Positions 22,033-31,525 of a DNA stretch of 64,000 nucleotides are shown here, in pieces; within the stretch, counting starts at the first letter, position 1, and every line of letters begins with the position of its first letter. Under the pieces are notes generated by a model, which was given only the letters and a program-made list of their open reading frames with translations, did no database searches and was not told where the DNA came from. The translations under genes and the position numbers were made by a program. The DNA is from Pseudomonas sp. H1h (GTDB lineage: Bacteria > Pseudomonadota > Gammaproteobacteria > Pseudomonadales > Pseudomonadaceae), in the NCBI RefSeq assembly GCF_000633255.1, contig NZ_AYMJ01000005.1:124001-188000 (forward strand), given 5' to 3'.

Positions 22033-22467
22033 GTGGAACACTCGCTCTTAGTTTGGTTGTTACCGACTCTTGCCCTGGTTGTGGGTGTCGCCATTGGATT
22101 CCTGATCGCTCGCGTCGCACCGAATGCCGCGCCGAGCCGTACGCAGCGTCAACTGGATGATATCCAGGAGCGTTTCGACAGCTATCAAAACGAGGTGGTC
22201 ACCCACTTCAACAGCACCGCGATGCTGGTCAAGAAGCTGACCCAGAGCTATCAGGAGGTGCAGGATCATCTCGCCGAGGGTGCCAACCGCCTGGCCCTGG
22301 ACGAGCAGACCCGTCAACGCCTGATCGCCGCTTTGCACGCCGATGCCGCGCAGGCACCGCGCGAACGCCTGACGCCGCCGCGCGATCAGGAGCCGCCACG
22401 CGACTACGCACCGAAGGCCCCGAACTCGCCAGGCATGCTTGATGAGCACTATGGCTTGAAGAAGTAA
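22033..22467 (+). CDS. YhcB/ZapG family (DUF1043) membrane protein
   Basis: A 144-aa inner-membrane protein with one N-terminal transmembrane segment (about residues 5-25) and a cytoplasmic coiled coil containing the family core RFDSYQNEVVTHFNSTAMLVKKL. YhcB links envelope growth, lipid synthesis and division in E. coli. Translation starts at GTG 22033 after GAGGAAGG. The proline-rich tail is variable. Divergent from the alpha/beta hydrolase gene. Confidence 0.9.
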   Translation: MEHSLLVWLLPTLALVVGVAIGFLIARVAPNAAPSRTQRQLDDIQERFDSYQNEVVTHFNSTAMLVKKLTQSYQEVQDHLAEGANRLALDEQTRQRLIAALHADAAQAPRERLTPPRDQEPPRDYAPKAPNSPGMLDEHYGLKK

Positions 22468-22487
22468 TTCAGTCTTCGCTGCAAACA

Positions 22488-22527
22488 AAAAGCCCCCGGA
22501 CAACTCGCTTGTCCGGGGGCTTTTTTG
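22488..22527 (+). terminator. Intrinsic terminator after the YhcB-type gene
   Basis: Perfect long stem AGCCCCCGGACAA / TTGTCCGGGGGCT (22491-22521) followed by TTTTTT. Confidence 0.9.
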
Positions 22528-22558
22528 TATCTGATGATTTTAGGGTGGGGTCGGGCGC

Positions 22559-22626
22559 CTTCGCGAGCAGGCTCGCTCCCACATTTTGAAATGCGTTCCC
22601 CCGAGGAAGCGGGCTTGCTCGCGAAG
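22559..22626. repeat. REP doublet (REPIN), narrow-type, mixed subtypes
   Basis: Left arm 22559-22583 is GAGCCTG subtype, right arm 22603-22626 is GGGCTTG subtype and has lost part of its outer stem (GAGGAAGCGGGC). The only doublet in the window with halves of different subtype. Confidence 0.85.
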
Positions 22627-22644
22627 GTGCCGGCACAGGCCACA

Positions 22645-22680
22645 CAAAAAAATGCCCGATCACAGGACCGGGCATTTTTT
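22645..22680 (-). terminator. Intrinsic terminator of the OmpA-type lipoprotein gene
   Basis: Hairpin AATGCCCG...CGGGCATT (22651-22676) with a T-run on the minus strand side. Confidence 0.8.
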
Positions 22681-22695
22681 CACTCAAGCATTGAG

Positions 22696-23430
22696 TTACG
22701 GATACTGCTGAACCGTACCCGGCTGTTGCTGCTGACCACCATACTGCTGACCCGGAATCGCCTTCAGGTTGACCTCAACGCGGCGGTTCTGCGCACGACC
22801 ATTGACGTCACCGTTGCTAGCAATCGGGTTATCCGGACCAGCGCCACGGGCCGACAGGTTGGCACCGCTGACACCTTGCGACGTCAGGTAGGTGGCCACG
22901 CTCTGCGCACGACGCTGGGACAGATCCATGTTGTGCTGGCGGCTGCCGGTGCTGTCGGTGTAGCCGACGATTTCGATCTGGTTCTGGCTGAACTCCTTCA
23001 ACGAGCCCGCCAGGTTGTTCAGCGGCTGATAGAAGCTTGGTGCGATGTTCGCCGAATCGGTGGCGAAGGTGATGTTGCCCGGCATGATCAGCTTGATCTG
23101 ATCGCCCTGACGCTGCACTTCAACCCCGGTGTTGGCCATGCTGGCGCGCAGTTTTTTCTCTTGCTGGTCGGCGTAGTAACCGTAACCGGCCGCCGAAGCA
23201 CCGACCACCGCCGCGCCGATCAAGGCACCCTTGCCGCGGTTGTTGTGGTCGATGGCAGCACCCGCCAGGGCACCGGCCAGAGCGCCGAGACCACCGTATT
23301 TGGCGGTTTTGCTCATGCCTTGCGAGCCCCCATCGGCCTGCCCCTGATTGTCATACGGGTTGGGCGAGGCGCAGCCGGCCAACATGGCCACAGCGGTAGC
23401 AACAATAATCAAACGAGGCGTGGTGAACAT
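22696..23430 (-). CDS. OmpA-family outer-membrane lipoprotein with glycine-zipper region
   Basis: A 244-aa lipoprotein: lipobox LAGC with Cys20, a glycine/alanine-rich zipper segment (GALAGALAGAAIDHNNRGKG and following), and a C-terminal OmpA peptidoglycan-binding domain (about 115-225) with NQIEIVGYTDSTGS and LSQRRAQSVATYL. It resembles YiaD/Pal-like proteins that tie the outer membrane to peptidoglycan. ATG 23430 has AGGAG upstream and restores the signal peptide; a 36-codon extension is rejected. Confidence 0.9.
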   Translation of the reverse strand: MFTTPRLIIVATAVAMLAGCASPNPYDNQGQADGGSQGMSKTAKYGGLGALAGALAGAAIDHNNRGKGALIGAAVVGASAAGYGYYADQQEKKLRASMANTGVEVQRQGDQIKLIMPGNITFATDSANIAPSFYQPLNNLAGSLKEFSQNQIEIVGYTDSTGSRQHNMDLSQRRAQSVATYLTSQGVSGANLSARGAGPDNPIASNGDVNGRAQNRRVEVNLKAIPGQQYGGQQQQPGTVQQYP

Positions 23431-23543
23431 GAAGAGCTCCTGGTTTCGCATTCTGTGTGGCAGCGGCCCTAGGCAATAGACCTTTGCGGGCGTTGGATCA
23501 TGACAATGCCGAAAAATTCCGCCGCACACTCGTGACAAAATGT

Positions 23544-24188
23544 TTAGGCGCGCACGAACGGGTTTTCCCGCATTTCATCCCCAAGACGCGTGTCCGGGCC
23601 ATGTCCGGTAATCACTGTTGCGTCTTCGTCCAGGGTGTACAGCCGCTGCTTGATCGATCGCACGATGGTCGCCTGATCGCCGCCCCACAAATCCGTGCGT
23701 CCTACGCCGCGACGAAACAACGTGTCGCCGGCAATCAACAGCTTAGCCTCGGAAAACCAAAAGCTCATGGAACCGGGTGTATGACCCGGTGTATGCAGCG
23801 CCACGCCGCAGCCGCAGGCCAGCTCTTCATCGTCACTGAGCCAGCGATCCGGCGGCGGCACCGGGGTGTAGGGCACACCGAACATTTGGCATTGCATCTC
23901 GAGGTTGTCCCACAGGAACTGATCTTCTTTATGCAGATGCAGGGTCGCGCCGGTTTTTTCTTTCATCTGCCCGGAGGCGAGAAAGTGGTCGAGATGCGCG
24001 TGGGTGTGGATGATGCTGACCACTTTCAGGCCCAGGGCATCGAGGCGCGCCATGATCAGGTCGGGGTTGCCGCCCGGGTCGACGACGATGGCTTTTTTGC
24101 TGATCGGGTCGCCGATGATCGTGCAGTTGCACTGGAGCGGGCCGACGGGGAAAGTCTCGCGAATCAGCGTTGGGCTGGATGCAGTCAT
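23544..24188 (-). CDS. MBL-fold metallo-hydrolase, glyoxalase II-like
   Basis: Cytosolic metallo-beta-lactamase-fold hydrolase of 214 aa. The metal motif HTHAHLDH (61-68), PGHTPGSM and the late GHG are all present, giving a complete binuclear site. It is closest in layout to the YcbL/glyoxalase II group, which hydrolyse thioesters such as S-lactoylglutathione; it lacks the extra C-terminal domain of classic GloB. Substrate uncertain. Confidence 0.87.
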   Translation of the reverse strand: MTASSPTLIRETFPVGPLQCNCTIIGDPISKKAIVVDPGGNPDLIMARLDALGLKVVSIIHTHAHLDHFLASGQMKEKTGATLHLHKEDQFLWDNLEMQCQMFGVPYTPVPPPDRWLSDDEELACGCGVALHTPGHTPGSMSFWFSEAKLLIAGDTLFRRGVGRTDLWGGDQATIVRSIKQRLYTLDEDATVITGHGPDTRLGDEMRENPFVRA

Positions 24189-24273
24189 GGAGAGTCCTGG
24201 ACGAACGGTAGTAGGGCTTGTTTCAGAATTCTACTTCACAAGCCGATACAGATCGCCCGGTCAGTAATTTGAC

Positions 24274-24297
24274 GCCACTAATCAGAAAAATAGTGGC
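24274..24297. promoter_or_regulatory. Inverted repeat upstream of the serralysin-type gene (candidate operator)
   Basis: GCCACTA, 10 bp, TAGTGGC, exact 7-bp arms, about 100 bp before the ATG at 24394. A possible TTGACG -35 (24269-24274) overlaps the left arm. The remaining 205-bp spacer has no gene. Confidence 0.4.
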
Positions 24298-24393
24298 CCA
24301 ATGATGTCAAAGCATCTGCTTCTGGTGCAAAATCGCATTTTTTTGTAGCGGTCGCATTCAGGAAGGGCCGCAGCGCACTCAGGAAATCCCCGC

Positions 24394-27300
24394 ATGCCTA
24401 CGCCCACGACTTATACCCTCGCGTTACCTGCCAAGCTGACTGGCGTCGCTATCGTCGACAGCCTTATCGCCGGCAAATACTGGACAGGACCGAACTGGCC
24501 TTTCGGCGGGGAAACAACGCTCAGCTACAGTTTCATGGCACCGGGGACTTCGTATTTCCCCACAAGCTACAGTCCGAAAAACGAATACAACGCGCTGTAT
24601 GAGCTGACGGCTGCACAGAAGACTGCAATCACCAATGCCCTGGGTGCATGGAGTGCCGTTGCCAACATCACGTTCACGCTGACCAGCGACGACATCAATA
24701 ACGTTGGCGATCTGCGCTTTGGCGGCTATCGGTTGATGGACAATAAAACCGCAGCCTGGGCCTACTTTCCTGACAACCTTCCTGCTGCCGGTGATGTCTG
24801 GGTCGGCACTGAAACCAACGACCCGAACCCGGTCAACGGCACTTACGACTACCTGACGTTCGTTCATGAAATCGGTCATGCGCTGGGTCTCAAGCACCCG
24901 TTCGATACCAGTGCAGCCAACAAGACGCTGTTGACGCCTGCTCTGGATGACGTTCACTTCACGGTGATGAGTTACAACAGCAACTATTCCTATCAGCCGA
25001 CGACGCCGATGGTGCTGGACATCCTCGCGATCCAGAGCCTTTATGGCGCCAATACTGCCTGGCAGACTGGGGACAACGTCTACAAGTGGGCGCCGGATCA
25101 GTCAATTTTCGAAACGATCTGGGATGCCGGCGGAAACGACACGATCGATGCCAGCAACCAGCTCGCCTCCGTCAGCATCAATCTCAACGAAGGCGCTTAC
25201 AGCAACATTGGCAAAGCCTTCGTCGATCTCACATCCCAAACCGCGATCAACGATGGGCTGGCCATCGCTTATGGCGCCAAGATAGAAAATGCCATCGGTT
25301 CGAACTTCAATGATGTGCTGATCGGCAATGCCCTGAATAACGTACTCAACGGCGCCGGCGGCATTGACACCATGGCCGGTGGTGCAGGCAACGACACTTA
25401 CATCCTCGACAATGCCGCGGAGCTGGCGTTGATTTACGAGGATACCGATCCGGGTCGCGACCTGCTGACAATTACCTACGCTGCCGGCCCCCTTACCAAC
25501 GTCGTCGATCTGAACCAGGCAAACCTTGTCAACGTAGAAAGCGTTCGGATCACTGGCGCCGGCGCCTTCGCCCTGCAGGGCAACGCACTGGACAACAAGC
25601 TGTTCGGCAATACCGGCAATGACTGGCTTGACGGTGGCGCGGGTGCCGACACCCTCACCGGCGGTGCCGGTGACGACACATACGTGGTCGATAACTATGG
25701 CGATGTCGTCGTCGAACTCGCCGGCGAAGGCCGCGACAAGGTCATGACCACGCTCACCTATGGTCTGGGCGCCAATATCGAAGACGGCCAATTGATGGGC
25801 AACGCCGCCCTCAACCTGAGCGGCAACGAACTCGACAACGTGCTGATCGGCAACGCCGGCAATAACATCCTCAATGGTGGCGCCGGTGTCGACACCATGA
25901 TCGGCGGCGCCGGCAATGACACTTACAACCTGGATCAGGCGGCTGAACTCGCTCTCGTGCAAGAAGGTAATGATCCGGGCCGCGATCTGCTGCTGATCAA
26001 CTACGCCGCTGGCCCTTCGACCAACGTCGTCGATCTGAATCAGGCAAACCTGATCAACGTGGAAAGCGTGAGGATCAACGGTGAGGGTGCGTTCTCCATG
26101 CTGGGCAACGCTCTCGACAACAAACTGTTCGGCAATGCCGGCAATGACTGGATCGACGGAGGTGGCGGCGTCGACACCCTCACTGGCGGTGCCGGCGATG
26201 ACACCTATGTGGTGGACAACTACGGCGACATCGTTGTCGAGCTTGCTGGTGAAGGTCGCGACAAAGTCATGGCCTCGATCAACTACACCCTGGGCGCCAA
26301 CATTGAAGACGGCCAACTGCTGGGTGATTCCGCCCTCAACCTGACCGGTAATGATCTCAATAACGTGCTGATCGGCAACGCCGGCAATAACATTCTCAAT
26401 GGCGGTGCCGGCGTCGACACCATGATCGGCGGGGCCGGCAACGACACCTACAACCTGGATCAGGCTGCCGAGCTGGCGCTCGTGCAAGAAGATGCCGATT
26501 CGGGCCGCGACCTGCTGAACATCTACTACGATGCAACACAAAACAGCGTCATTGACCTGAACCAGAGCAACCTGCAGAACTTCGAAAGCGTTCGCATCAA
26601 TAGCTCGGGCGCCTTTACCCTGTTGGGCAACGCACTGGACAACAAATTGTTCGGCAATGCCCAGGCCAACTATCTGGATGGCGGTGCCGGGAGCGACACC
26701 CTCACTGGTGGCGCAGGCGATGACACTTACGTGGTCGACAACATCGCAGATGTCGTTGTCGAGCTGGCGGGCGAAGGCTATGACAAGGTCAAATCCTCAA
26801 TCAGCTACACGCTGGGTGCCAACCTCGAGGAAGGTCAACTGCTGGGCAGCGCCGCAATCAACTTGACCGGCAACGAGCTGAACAACGTGCTGACCGGTAA
26901 CGATGGCAACAACACCCTCATCGGTGGTGCAGGCAATGACACGCTCAATGGCGGAGCCGGCATCGACACCATGATCGGTGGCAGCGGCAATGACACCTAT
27001 ATCCTCGATCAAGCGGAAGAACTGGCACTGATCCAGGAAGCGGACGAGATCGGTCGGGACCTGCTGGACATCCAGTACAACGCGGCCCAGAACGCCGTGG
27101 TCAATCTGTCCCAGAGCAACCTGCAATACGTCGAGAGCGTGCGCCTTACCGGTGCGGGCGCGTTTACCGTGACCGGCAATGCCCTGGACAACAAACTGTT
27201 CGGCAACGCCGATGCCAACGTTCTGGACGGCGGCACAGGCGTCGACACCCTGACGGGGGGCGCCGGTGATGACATCTACGTGATCGACAACATCGGTGAC

Positions 27301-28695
27301 ACCATCGTCGAGCTGGCGGACGAAGGTCGAGACCAGGTCAAATCGTGGATCAGCTACACCTTGGGGGCCAACCTCGAAGACGCGCAACTGCTCGGCAGTG
27401 CAGCGCTCAACCTGACGGGCAACGCACTGGATAACGTGCTGATCGGCAACGACGGCGACAACATCCTCAATGGTGGGGCCGGCATCGACACCATGATCGG
27501 TGGTGCGGGCAATGACTCCTACTTCCTTGATGACTCCTCGGAGCTGTCGCGAATCCAGGAGAATGCCGATGGCGGGCGAGACCTGCTGACAATCGAATAT
27601 TCGACTGACAGAAACAGCAGCGTGATCAACCTCAACGCGTCCAATCTGCAAAATGTGGAAAGTGTGCGGGTCCTGGGTGCCGGGGCATTCTGGGTGATGG
27701 GTAACGCCCTGGACAACAAACTGTTCGGCAATGCCTACGACAACACCCTGGACGGCGGAGCCGGCAACGATGTACTGGACGGCGGTGCCGGTGCCGACAG
27801 AATGAACGGTGGCGCTGGCGATGACATTTACATTGTCGACAACGTCAACGACACCATTCAGGAAACCCCGTGGGATGGTCACGATCTGATCAAGACCTCC
27901 GTGAGTTACACACTGTCCTACAGTGTCGAAGACGGCCTGTTGCTGGGAAGTGACGCGCTCAATCTGACCGGCAACGATCTGGACAACGTGTTGACCGGCA
28001 ACAGCGGCAACAACGTGCTGGACGGTGGCACCGGCATCGACACCATGATCGGCGGTGCGGGTAATGACACCTACATTCTGGATCAGGCTGCCGAGCTCGC
28101 CTTGATCCAGGAGGGTAATGATCCTGGCCGCGACTTGTTGAGCATTCAGTACAACGCGAAACAGAACAGTGTGGTCGATCTGAACCTGAGCAATCTGCTG
28201 AACGTGGAAAGCGTACGGATCAACGGCACTGGCGGTTTCAGTGTGCTCGGCAACGGCCAGGACAACAAATTGTTCGGCAACGCCGATGCCAACTACCTGA
28301 GTGGCGGTGCAGGCAATGACCAGCTCGATGGCGGGGCCGGCAATGATATTCTGCTCGGCGGCGGCGGCAAGGACACCCTGATCGGTGGTGCCGGCAGCGA
28401 TCAGTTTGTCTTCAGCAACTTGAACGAAGTGGGAACCGGAAGCCTGAGTGACGTCATCAATGACTTCAACAGTCTGGAGGGCGACAAGATCGATCTGAGA
28501 ATGTTTGACGCCAACCTGTTGCAAGACGGCCTCAATGCGTTCTCCTTCATCGGCTCTGCCGACTTCACCGGCGCCGGCCAACTGCGTTTCGTCGATCATG
28601 TGCTGTCGGGCAACGTCACCGGGCACGCCGGTGCGGACTTCGAGATCCAGTTGGTGGGTGTGAACAGCTTCAGCGCCAATGACCTGATGGCCTGA
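24394..28695 (+). CDS. Giant serralysin-type (M10) metalloprotease with six RTX modules
   Basis: Predicted secreted zinc metalloprotease of 1433 aa. The N-terminal catalytic domain (about 1-240) has the zinc site HEIGHALGLKHP at 158-169 and the Met-turn VMSY at 191-194, so it should be active. Then come six modules of 174-184 residues, each with GGxGxD-type calcium nonapeptides (GGAGVDTMIGGAGNDTY) separated by a non-repeat spacer (NVESVRINGEGAFSMLGNAL). The last 130 residues look like the serralysin C-terminal secretion region. No Sec signal, consistent with type I secretion, but no ABC exporter or protease inhibitor gene is adjacent. Ordinary serralysins have about 480 residues. AGGAAA precedes the ATG. 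Confidence 0.88.
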   Translation: MPTPTTYTLALPAKLTGVAIVDSLIAGKYWTGPNWPFGGETTLSYSFMAPGTSYFPTSYSPKNEYNALYELTAAQKTAITNALGAWSAVANITFTLTSDDINNVGDLRFGGYRLMDNKTAAWAYFPDNLPAAGDVWVGTETNDPNPVNGTYDYLTFVHEIGHALGLKHPFDTSAANKTLLTPALDDVHFTVMSYNSNYSYQPTTPMVLDILAIQSLYGANTAWQTGDNVYKWAPDQSIFETIWDAGGNDTIDASNQLASVSINLNEGAYSNIGKAFVDLTSQTAINDGLAIAYGAKIENAIGSNFNDVLIGNALNNVLNGAGGIDTMAGGAGNDTYILDNAAELALIYEDTDPGRDLLTITYAAGPLTNVVDLNQANLVNVESVRITGAGAFALQGNALDNKLFGNTGNDWLDGGAGADTLTGGAGDDTYVVDNYGDVVVELAGEGRDKVMTTLTYGLGANIEDGQLMGNAALNLSGNELDNVLIGNAGNNILNGGAGVDTMIGGAGNDTYNLDQAAELALVQEGNDPGRDLLLINYAAGPSTNVVDLNQANLINVESVRINGEGAFSMLGNALDNKLFGNAGNDWIDGGGGVDTLTGGAGDDTYVVDNYGDIVVELAGEGRDKVMASINYTLGANIEDGQLLGDSALNLTGNDLNNVLIGNAGNNILNGGAGVDTMIGGAGNDTYNLDQAAELALVQEDADSGRDLLNIYYDATQNSVIDLNQSNLQNFESVRINSSGAFTLLGNALDNKLFGNAQANYLDGGAGSDTLTGGAGDDTYVVDNIADVVVELAGEGYDKVKSSISYTLGANLEEGQLLGSAAINLTGNELNNVLTGNDGNNTLIGGAGNDTLNGGAGIDTMIGGSGNDTYILDQAEELALIQEADEIGRDLLDIQYNAAQNAVVNLSQSNLQYVESVRLTGAGAFTVTGNALDNKLFGNADANVLDGGTGVDTLTGGAGDDIYVIDNIGDTIVELADEGRDQVKSWISYTLGANLEDAQLLGSAALNLTGNALDNVLIGNDGDNILNGGAGIDTMIGGAGNDSYFLDDSSELSRIQENADGGRDLLTIEYSTDRNSSVINLNASNLQNVESVRVLGAGAFWVMGNALDNKLFGNAYDNTLDGGAGNDVLDGGAGADRMNGGAGDDIYIVDNVNDTIQETPWDGHDLIKTSVSYTLSYSVEDGLLLGSDALNLTGNDLDNVLTGNSGNNVLDGGTGIDTMIGGAGNDTYILDQAAELALIQEGNDPGRDLLSIQYNAKQNSVVDLNLSNLLNVESVRINGTGGFSVLGNGQDNKLFGNADANYLSGGAGNDQLDGGAGNDILLGGGGKDTLIGGAGSDQFVFSNLNEVGTGSLSDVINDFNSLEGDKIDLRMFDANLLQDGLNAFSFIGSADFTGAGQLRFVDHVLSGNVTGHAGADFEIQLVGVNSFSANDLMA
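25321..28405 (+). repeat. Six tandem RTX modules inside the metalloprotease gene
   Basis: The landmark G-R-D-L-L recurs at 25453, 25978, 26503, 27052, 27574 and 28126, giving periods of 525, 525, 549, 522 and 552 bp. Each period holds two blocks of calcium-binding nonapeptides. Modules 2 and 3 are the most alike; the fourth carries an extra nonapeptide pair. The block ends with a final RTX stretch to about 28405. Confidence 0.92.
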
Positions 28696-28728
28696 TTCCT
28701 CCCCGCCGCACCGGCTTGCAGGTCAGGT

Positions 28729-28770
28729 AACAAACAAAAACGCCCCGATTTGATCGGGGCGTTTTGTTTG
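28729..28770. terminator. Bidirectional intrinsic terminator between the metalloprotease and LuxR genes
   Basis: Hairpin CGCCCCGAT-TTG-ATCGGGGCG (28741-28762) with an A-rich left flank and GTTTTGTTTG on the right; the two genes converge here. Confidence 0.85.
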
Positions 28771-28792
28771 CGTCGGTGTAGCGCTCCAAGGC

Positions 28793-31525
28793 TCAGGTCA
28801 ACATCCCCATTTCCTTGGCGCGCGCCACCGCCTGTGTGCGTCGCTCAACCCCCAGTTTGCTGTTGATATGGCTGGCATGGGTTTTCACCGTGTGCAGCGA
28901 GATAAACAACTGCTCGCTGATTTCCTGATTCGAACAGCCCTGGGCAATCAAACGCAGCACTGCCAGTTCGCGACTGCTGAGTTGTTCGGCAGCCGCGGAC
29001 TCAATGACCGGCCGTGCTGGCACCTGCGGAAAATGCGCCAGCAACTGCTGTCCCGCAAGCGCCGGTGAGTTGTGCAATTGGCTGCGCAACCAGTCCGAAT
29101 GCTCTCTGAGCAGGGCGTCAAACGGCTGCATCACGCCGCCAGCCGCCGCTTCCAGCGCCTGGCCCAACGCCCTGCGCGCCTCGGGTTCGCGGCCATTGCC
29201 CAGCAGCAACATCACTTTCTGCGCCAGCGCCATCACACACAGCAACTGCCGACCGGTTTGCTGACCGTTTTCCAGCAACACGTTCAACCGCCCTTCCGCG
29301 AGCATCGGCTGTCCCTGAATCACATCGAGCAACGCCTGTTGCAACTCGACGTGCAATGGCAGTTGTGGATGAAACTCGGGGGGTGCCGCTGCGCGTTCGC
29401 CGGTGTAGGTCTGGCCCAGTCGCGCCAGCCAGGCTTCAGCCAGATCGGTGCGCCCTTGCGCCAGCCACAGTTCGCATTTGACCAGGGTGATCATCGCCAG
29501 ATAGTAGATCGGCGGCACGTCCCAGATGTGCATCAGGCGTTCGGCTTCGGCGAGTTCGGCGAAGGCCTTGGCAAACTCACCGGCGCTACCGTCCAGACGG
29601 GCGATCACGCAGTGGCCGATCAATACGCTGATATCGCGGCAAGCCCGCGCTTCTGCCAGGCCAGTCAGCAATCGAGCCCGCGCCTGCTGGGGTTGCAAGC
29701 GCATGGACAACAGAAAACCTTCATACAGCGTCAGTCGCGCACGTACCGCGTACAAACGTTGCGGGGACAGACCACGCAACCGTTCCAGGCCCTGATGCAC
29801 TTCATCCAGCGCACGCAGAATTTCCCCGCGCGCCTGCAACACCCGCGCCCGGTCGTAATGCGCCAGCGCCTCGAACAACGGGTTGCCGACGCGTTGCGCC
29901 AGCTCGAGGGATTCTCGATTCAAGCCCCGGGCCCGCCACAGGTCGCCGTCGGCAATCGCCAGATTGGATAACGTGGACAGGCACATCAGCCGTTGCCCAT
30001 AACGCTTGACCGGCAGGCTTTCCAGCGCCTCGCTGCAATAGCGCTGGGTCAGCTCACGATGCCCGCGCCCACGGGCAATGATTCCGCTGAGCGCCAGCCA
30101 CTGCGCGAGCATCGACTTCTGCGCGGAGGCCGAGGGTGCCGGCAGGAAGCGGCTCAGATGACTCGACAACTCTTCGGCAGCATCGAGCTGACAGGCCAGC
30201 CCCAGCGCCCAGCTGTACAGCACGATCAACCGAGGCGTGCTGATCAGCAGGCTGTCGGGCAAGTCCATTTTCCAGCGCAACAACATGCCGACGTTCTGCT
30301 CGGCGAGCAGTTGTTCCTCGGACAGGTTCTGCACCAGATTCGCTGCCACATCCAGATGCCCCGCGCGCAAGGCCTGCTCCACCGCTTCATCCAGCAAGCC
30401 TTGGGCGTTGAACCAGCGACAGGCACGCAGATGTAATGTCGCGGCGGGCACCAGAGTCTGGGCCACGGGTCGGCTGCGTAGCAGATCGGAAAACAGATGG
30501 TGGTAGCGATACCAGTGACCGTGTTCGTCCAGTGGCACCAGAAACACCTGATGCGCCAACAGAAACCGCAGGATCTCGGCGCTGTCATGGGCTTCGCGCA
30601 CTGCATCGCACAGTTCGCTGCAGAAACGCTCTTGAGGCGCGGTGTCATACAGAAATGACTGTACCTCGGCCGGCAGGCAATCGATGACTTCTTCCAGCAG
30701 GTAATCGCGGATCAGCCCTTCCCCGCCGTTCAGTGCCGGTGGCAACGCCGCCTCGCTGCCGGCCTCGGAGACCGCGAGCAACCAGAAGCGCAACCCGGCC
30801 ACCCAGCCCTCACTGCGCTGGATCAGGTTCTCCAACGCCTCGCCGCGCAATGAACTGCTGTGCCGATCGAGCAGCGTCAGGGCTTCATCATGGGTCAGGC
30901 GCAGATCCTGCTCATGCAGTTCGAGCAACTGGCGTGACAGGCGCAGGCGCGCCAGATGCCAGTCCGGGCGCTGGCGACTGGTGACCATGACCAGCAAGCC
31001 GTCGGGCAAATGATTGAGGAAAAACTGCAGGCAACGGTCGAGTACCGGCCCTTGGGCGAGATGGTAATCGTCGAGCACCAGCAACAGCGGCGCGGTCGGT
31101 TGCAACTGCAGCGCCAGCTCATCGAGCAAACCGTCGAGCCATTCTTCGAAGGCAAACGGCTGATGGCGCTGGCGCATTTTCAACAGCCCGAGCGCGCGAC
31201 TGCCCAGGTCTGGAAAGTAATCCTGCAGCCCTTCCAGCAACCGCTCGAGAAACCGTCCCGGGTCGTTATCCCGCGGGCTGAGACCTAACCACAGACTCTG
31301 CCAGTGCGCTGGCAGGCTCTGACAAAACTCCACCGCCAGCGAACTCTTGCCGAAACCTGCAGGTGCGCAGACCAGCAACAGACGTCCACCGAGTCCGGCG
31401 CTCAGGCGTTCACACAGACGCGGTCGCAATACGTAGCCGTCAGGCAACGGCGGGCGAAAGAAACGCCCGTCCAGTGTCGCGACGGCAACGCTTGCAGGAC
31501 CCGGTAGCGGGGACAGATCAGTCAT
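28793..31525 (-). CDS. MalT/AlkS-type LuxR family ATP-dependent transcriptional regulator
   Basis: A large (910 aa) STAND-type activator. The N-terminal nucleotide-binding domain has Walker A APAGFGKSS (54-62) and LLLVLDDYH as Walker B; the middle is helical, TPR-like; the C-terminal LuxR helix-turn-helix begins near residue 846 (LSSRELAVLRLIAQG) and includes HTVKTHASHINSKLGV. Relatives include MalT (maltose) and AlkS (alkanes). Its neighbours on the same strand are DUF1329, DUF1302 and an acyl-CoA ligase, which it plausibly activates in response to a hydrophobic compound. The inducer is not known. Confidence 0.9.
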   Translation of the reverse strand: MTDLSPLPGPASVAVATLDGRFFRPPLPDGYVLRPRLCERLSAGLGGRLLLVCAPAGFGKSSLAVEFCQSLPAHWQSLWLGLSPRDNDPGRFLERLLEGLQDYFPDLGSRALGLLKMRQRHQPFAFEEWLDGLLDELALQLQPTAPLLLVLDDYHLAQGPVLDRCLQFFLNHLPDGLLVMVTSRQRPDWHLARLRLSRQLLELHEQDLRLTHDEALTLLDRHSSSLRGEALENLIQRSEGWVAGLRFWLLAVSEAGSEAALPPALNGGEGLIRDYLLEEVIDCLPAEVQSFLYDTAPQERFCSELCDAVREAHDSAEILRFLLAHQVFLVPLDEHGHWYRYHHLFSDLLRSRPVAQTLVPAATLHLRACRWFNAQGLLDEAVEQALRAGHLDVAANLVQNLSEEQLLAEQNVGMLLRWKMDLPDSLLISTPRLIVLYSWALGLACQLDAAEELSSHLSRFLPAPSASAQKSMLAQWLALSGIIARGRGHRELTQRYCSEALESLPVKRYGQRLMCLSTLSNLAIADGDLWRARGLNRESLELAQRVGNPLFEALAHYDRARVLQARGEILRALDEVHQGLERLRGLSPQRLYAVRARLTLYEGFLLSMRLQPQQARARLLTGLAEARACRDISVLIGHCVIARLDGSAGEFAKAFAELAEAERLMHIWDVPPIYYLAMITLVKCELWLAQGRTDLAEAWLARLGQTYTGERAAAPPEFHPQLPLHVELQQALLDVIQGQPMLAEGRLNVLLENGQQTGRQLLCVMALAQKVMLLLGNGREPEARRALGQALEAAAGGVMQPFDALLREHSDWLRSQLHNSPALAGQQLLAHFPQVPARPVIESAAAEQLSSRELAVLRLIAQGCSNQEISEQLFISLHTVKTHASHINSKLGVERRTQAVARAKEMGMLT

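Noticed and set aside
25102..28626. 479- and 609-codon minus-strand frames opposite the RTX gene
   Set aside because: They mirror the repetitive calcium-binding modules on the other strand, show the same repeat periodicity and have no recognisable domain.
24394..28695. Idea that the RTX repeats form a CRISPR array or DNA satellite
   Set aside because: The repeats are in frame, about 525 bp long, diverged at codon third positions and encode calcium-binding motifs.
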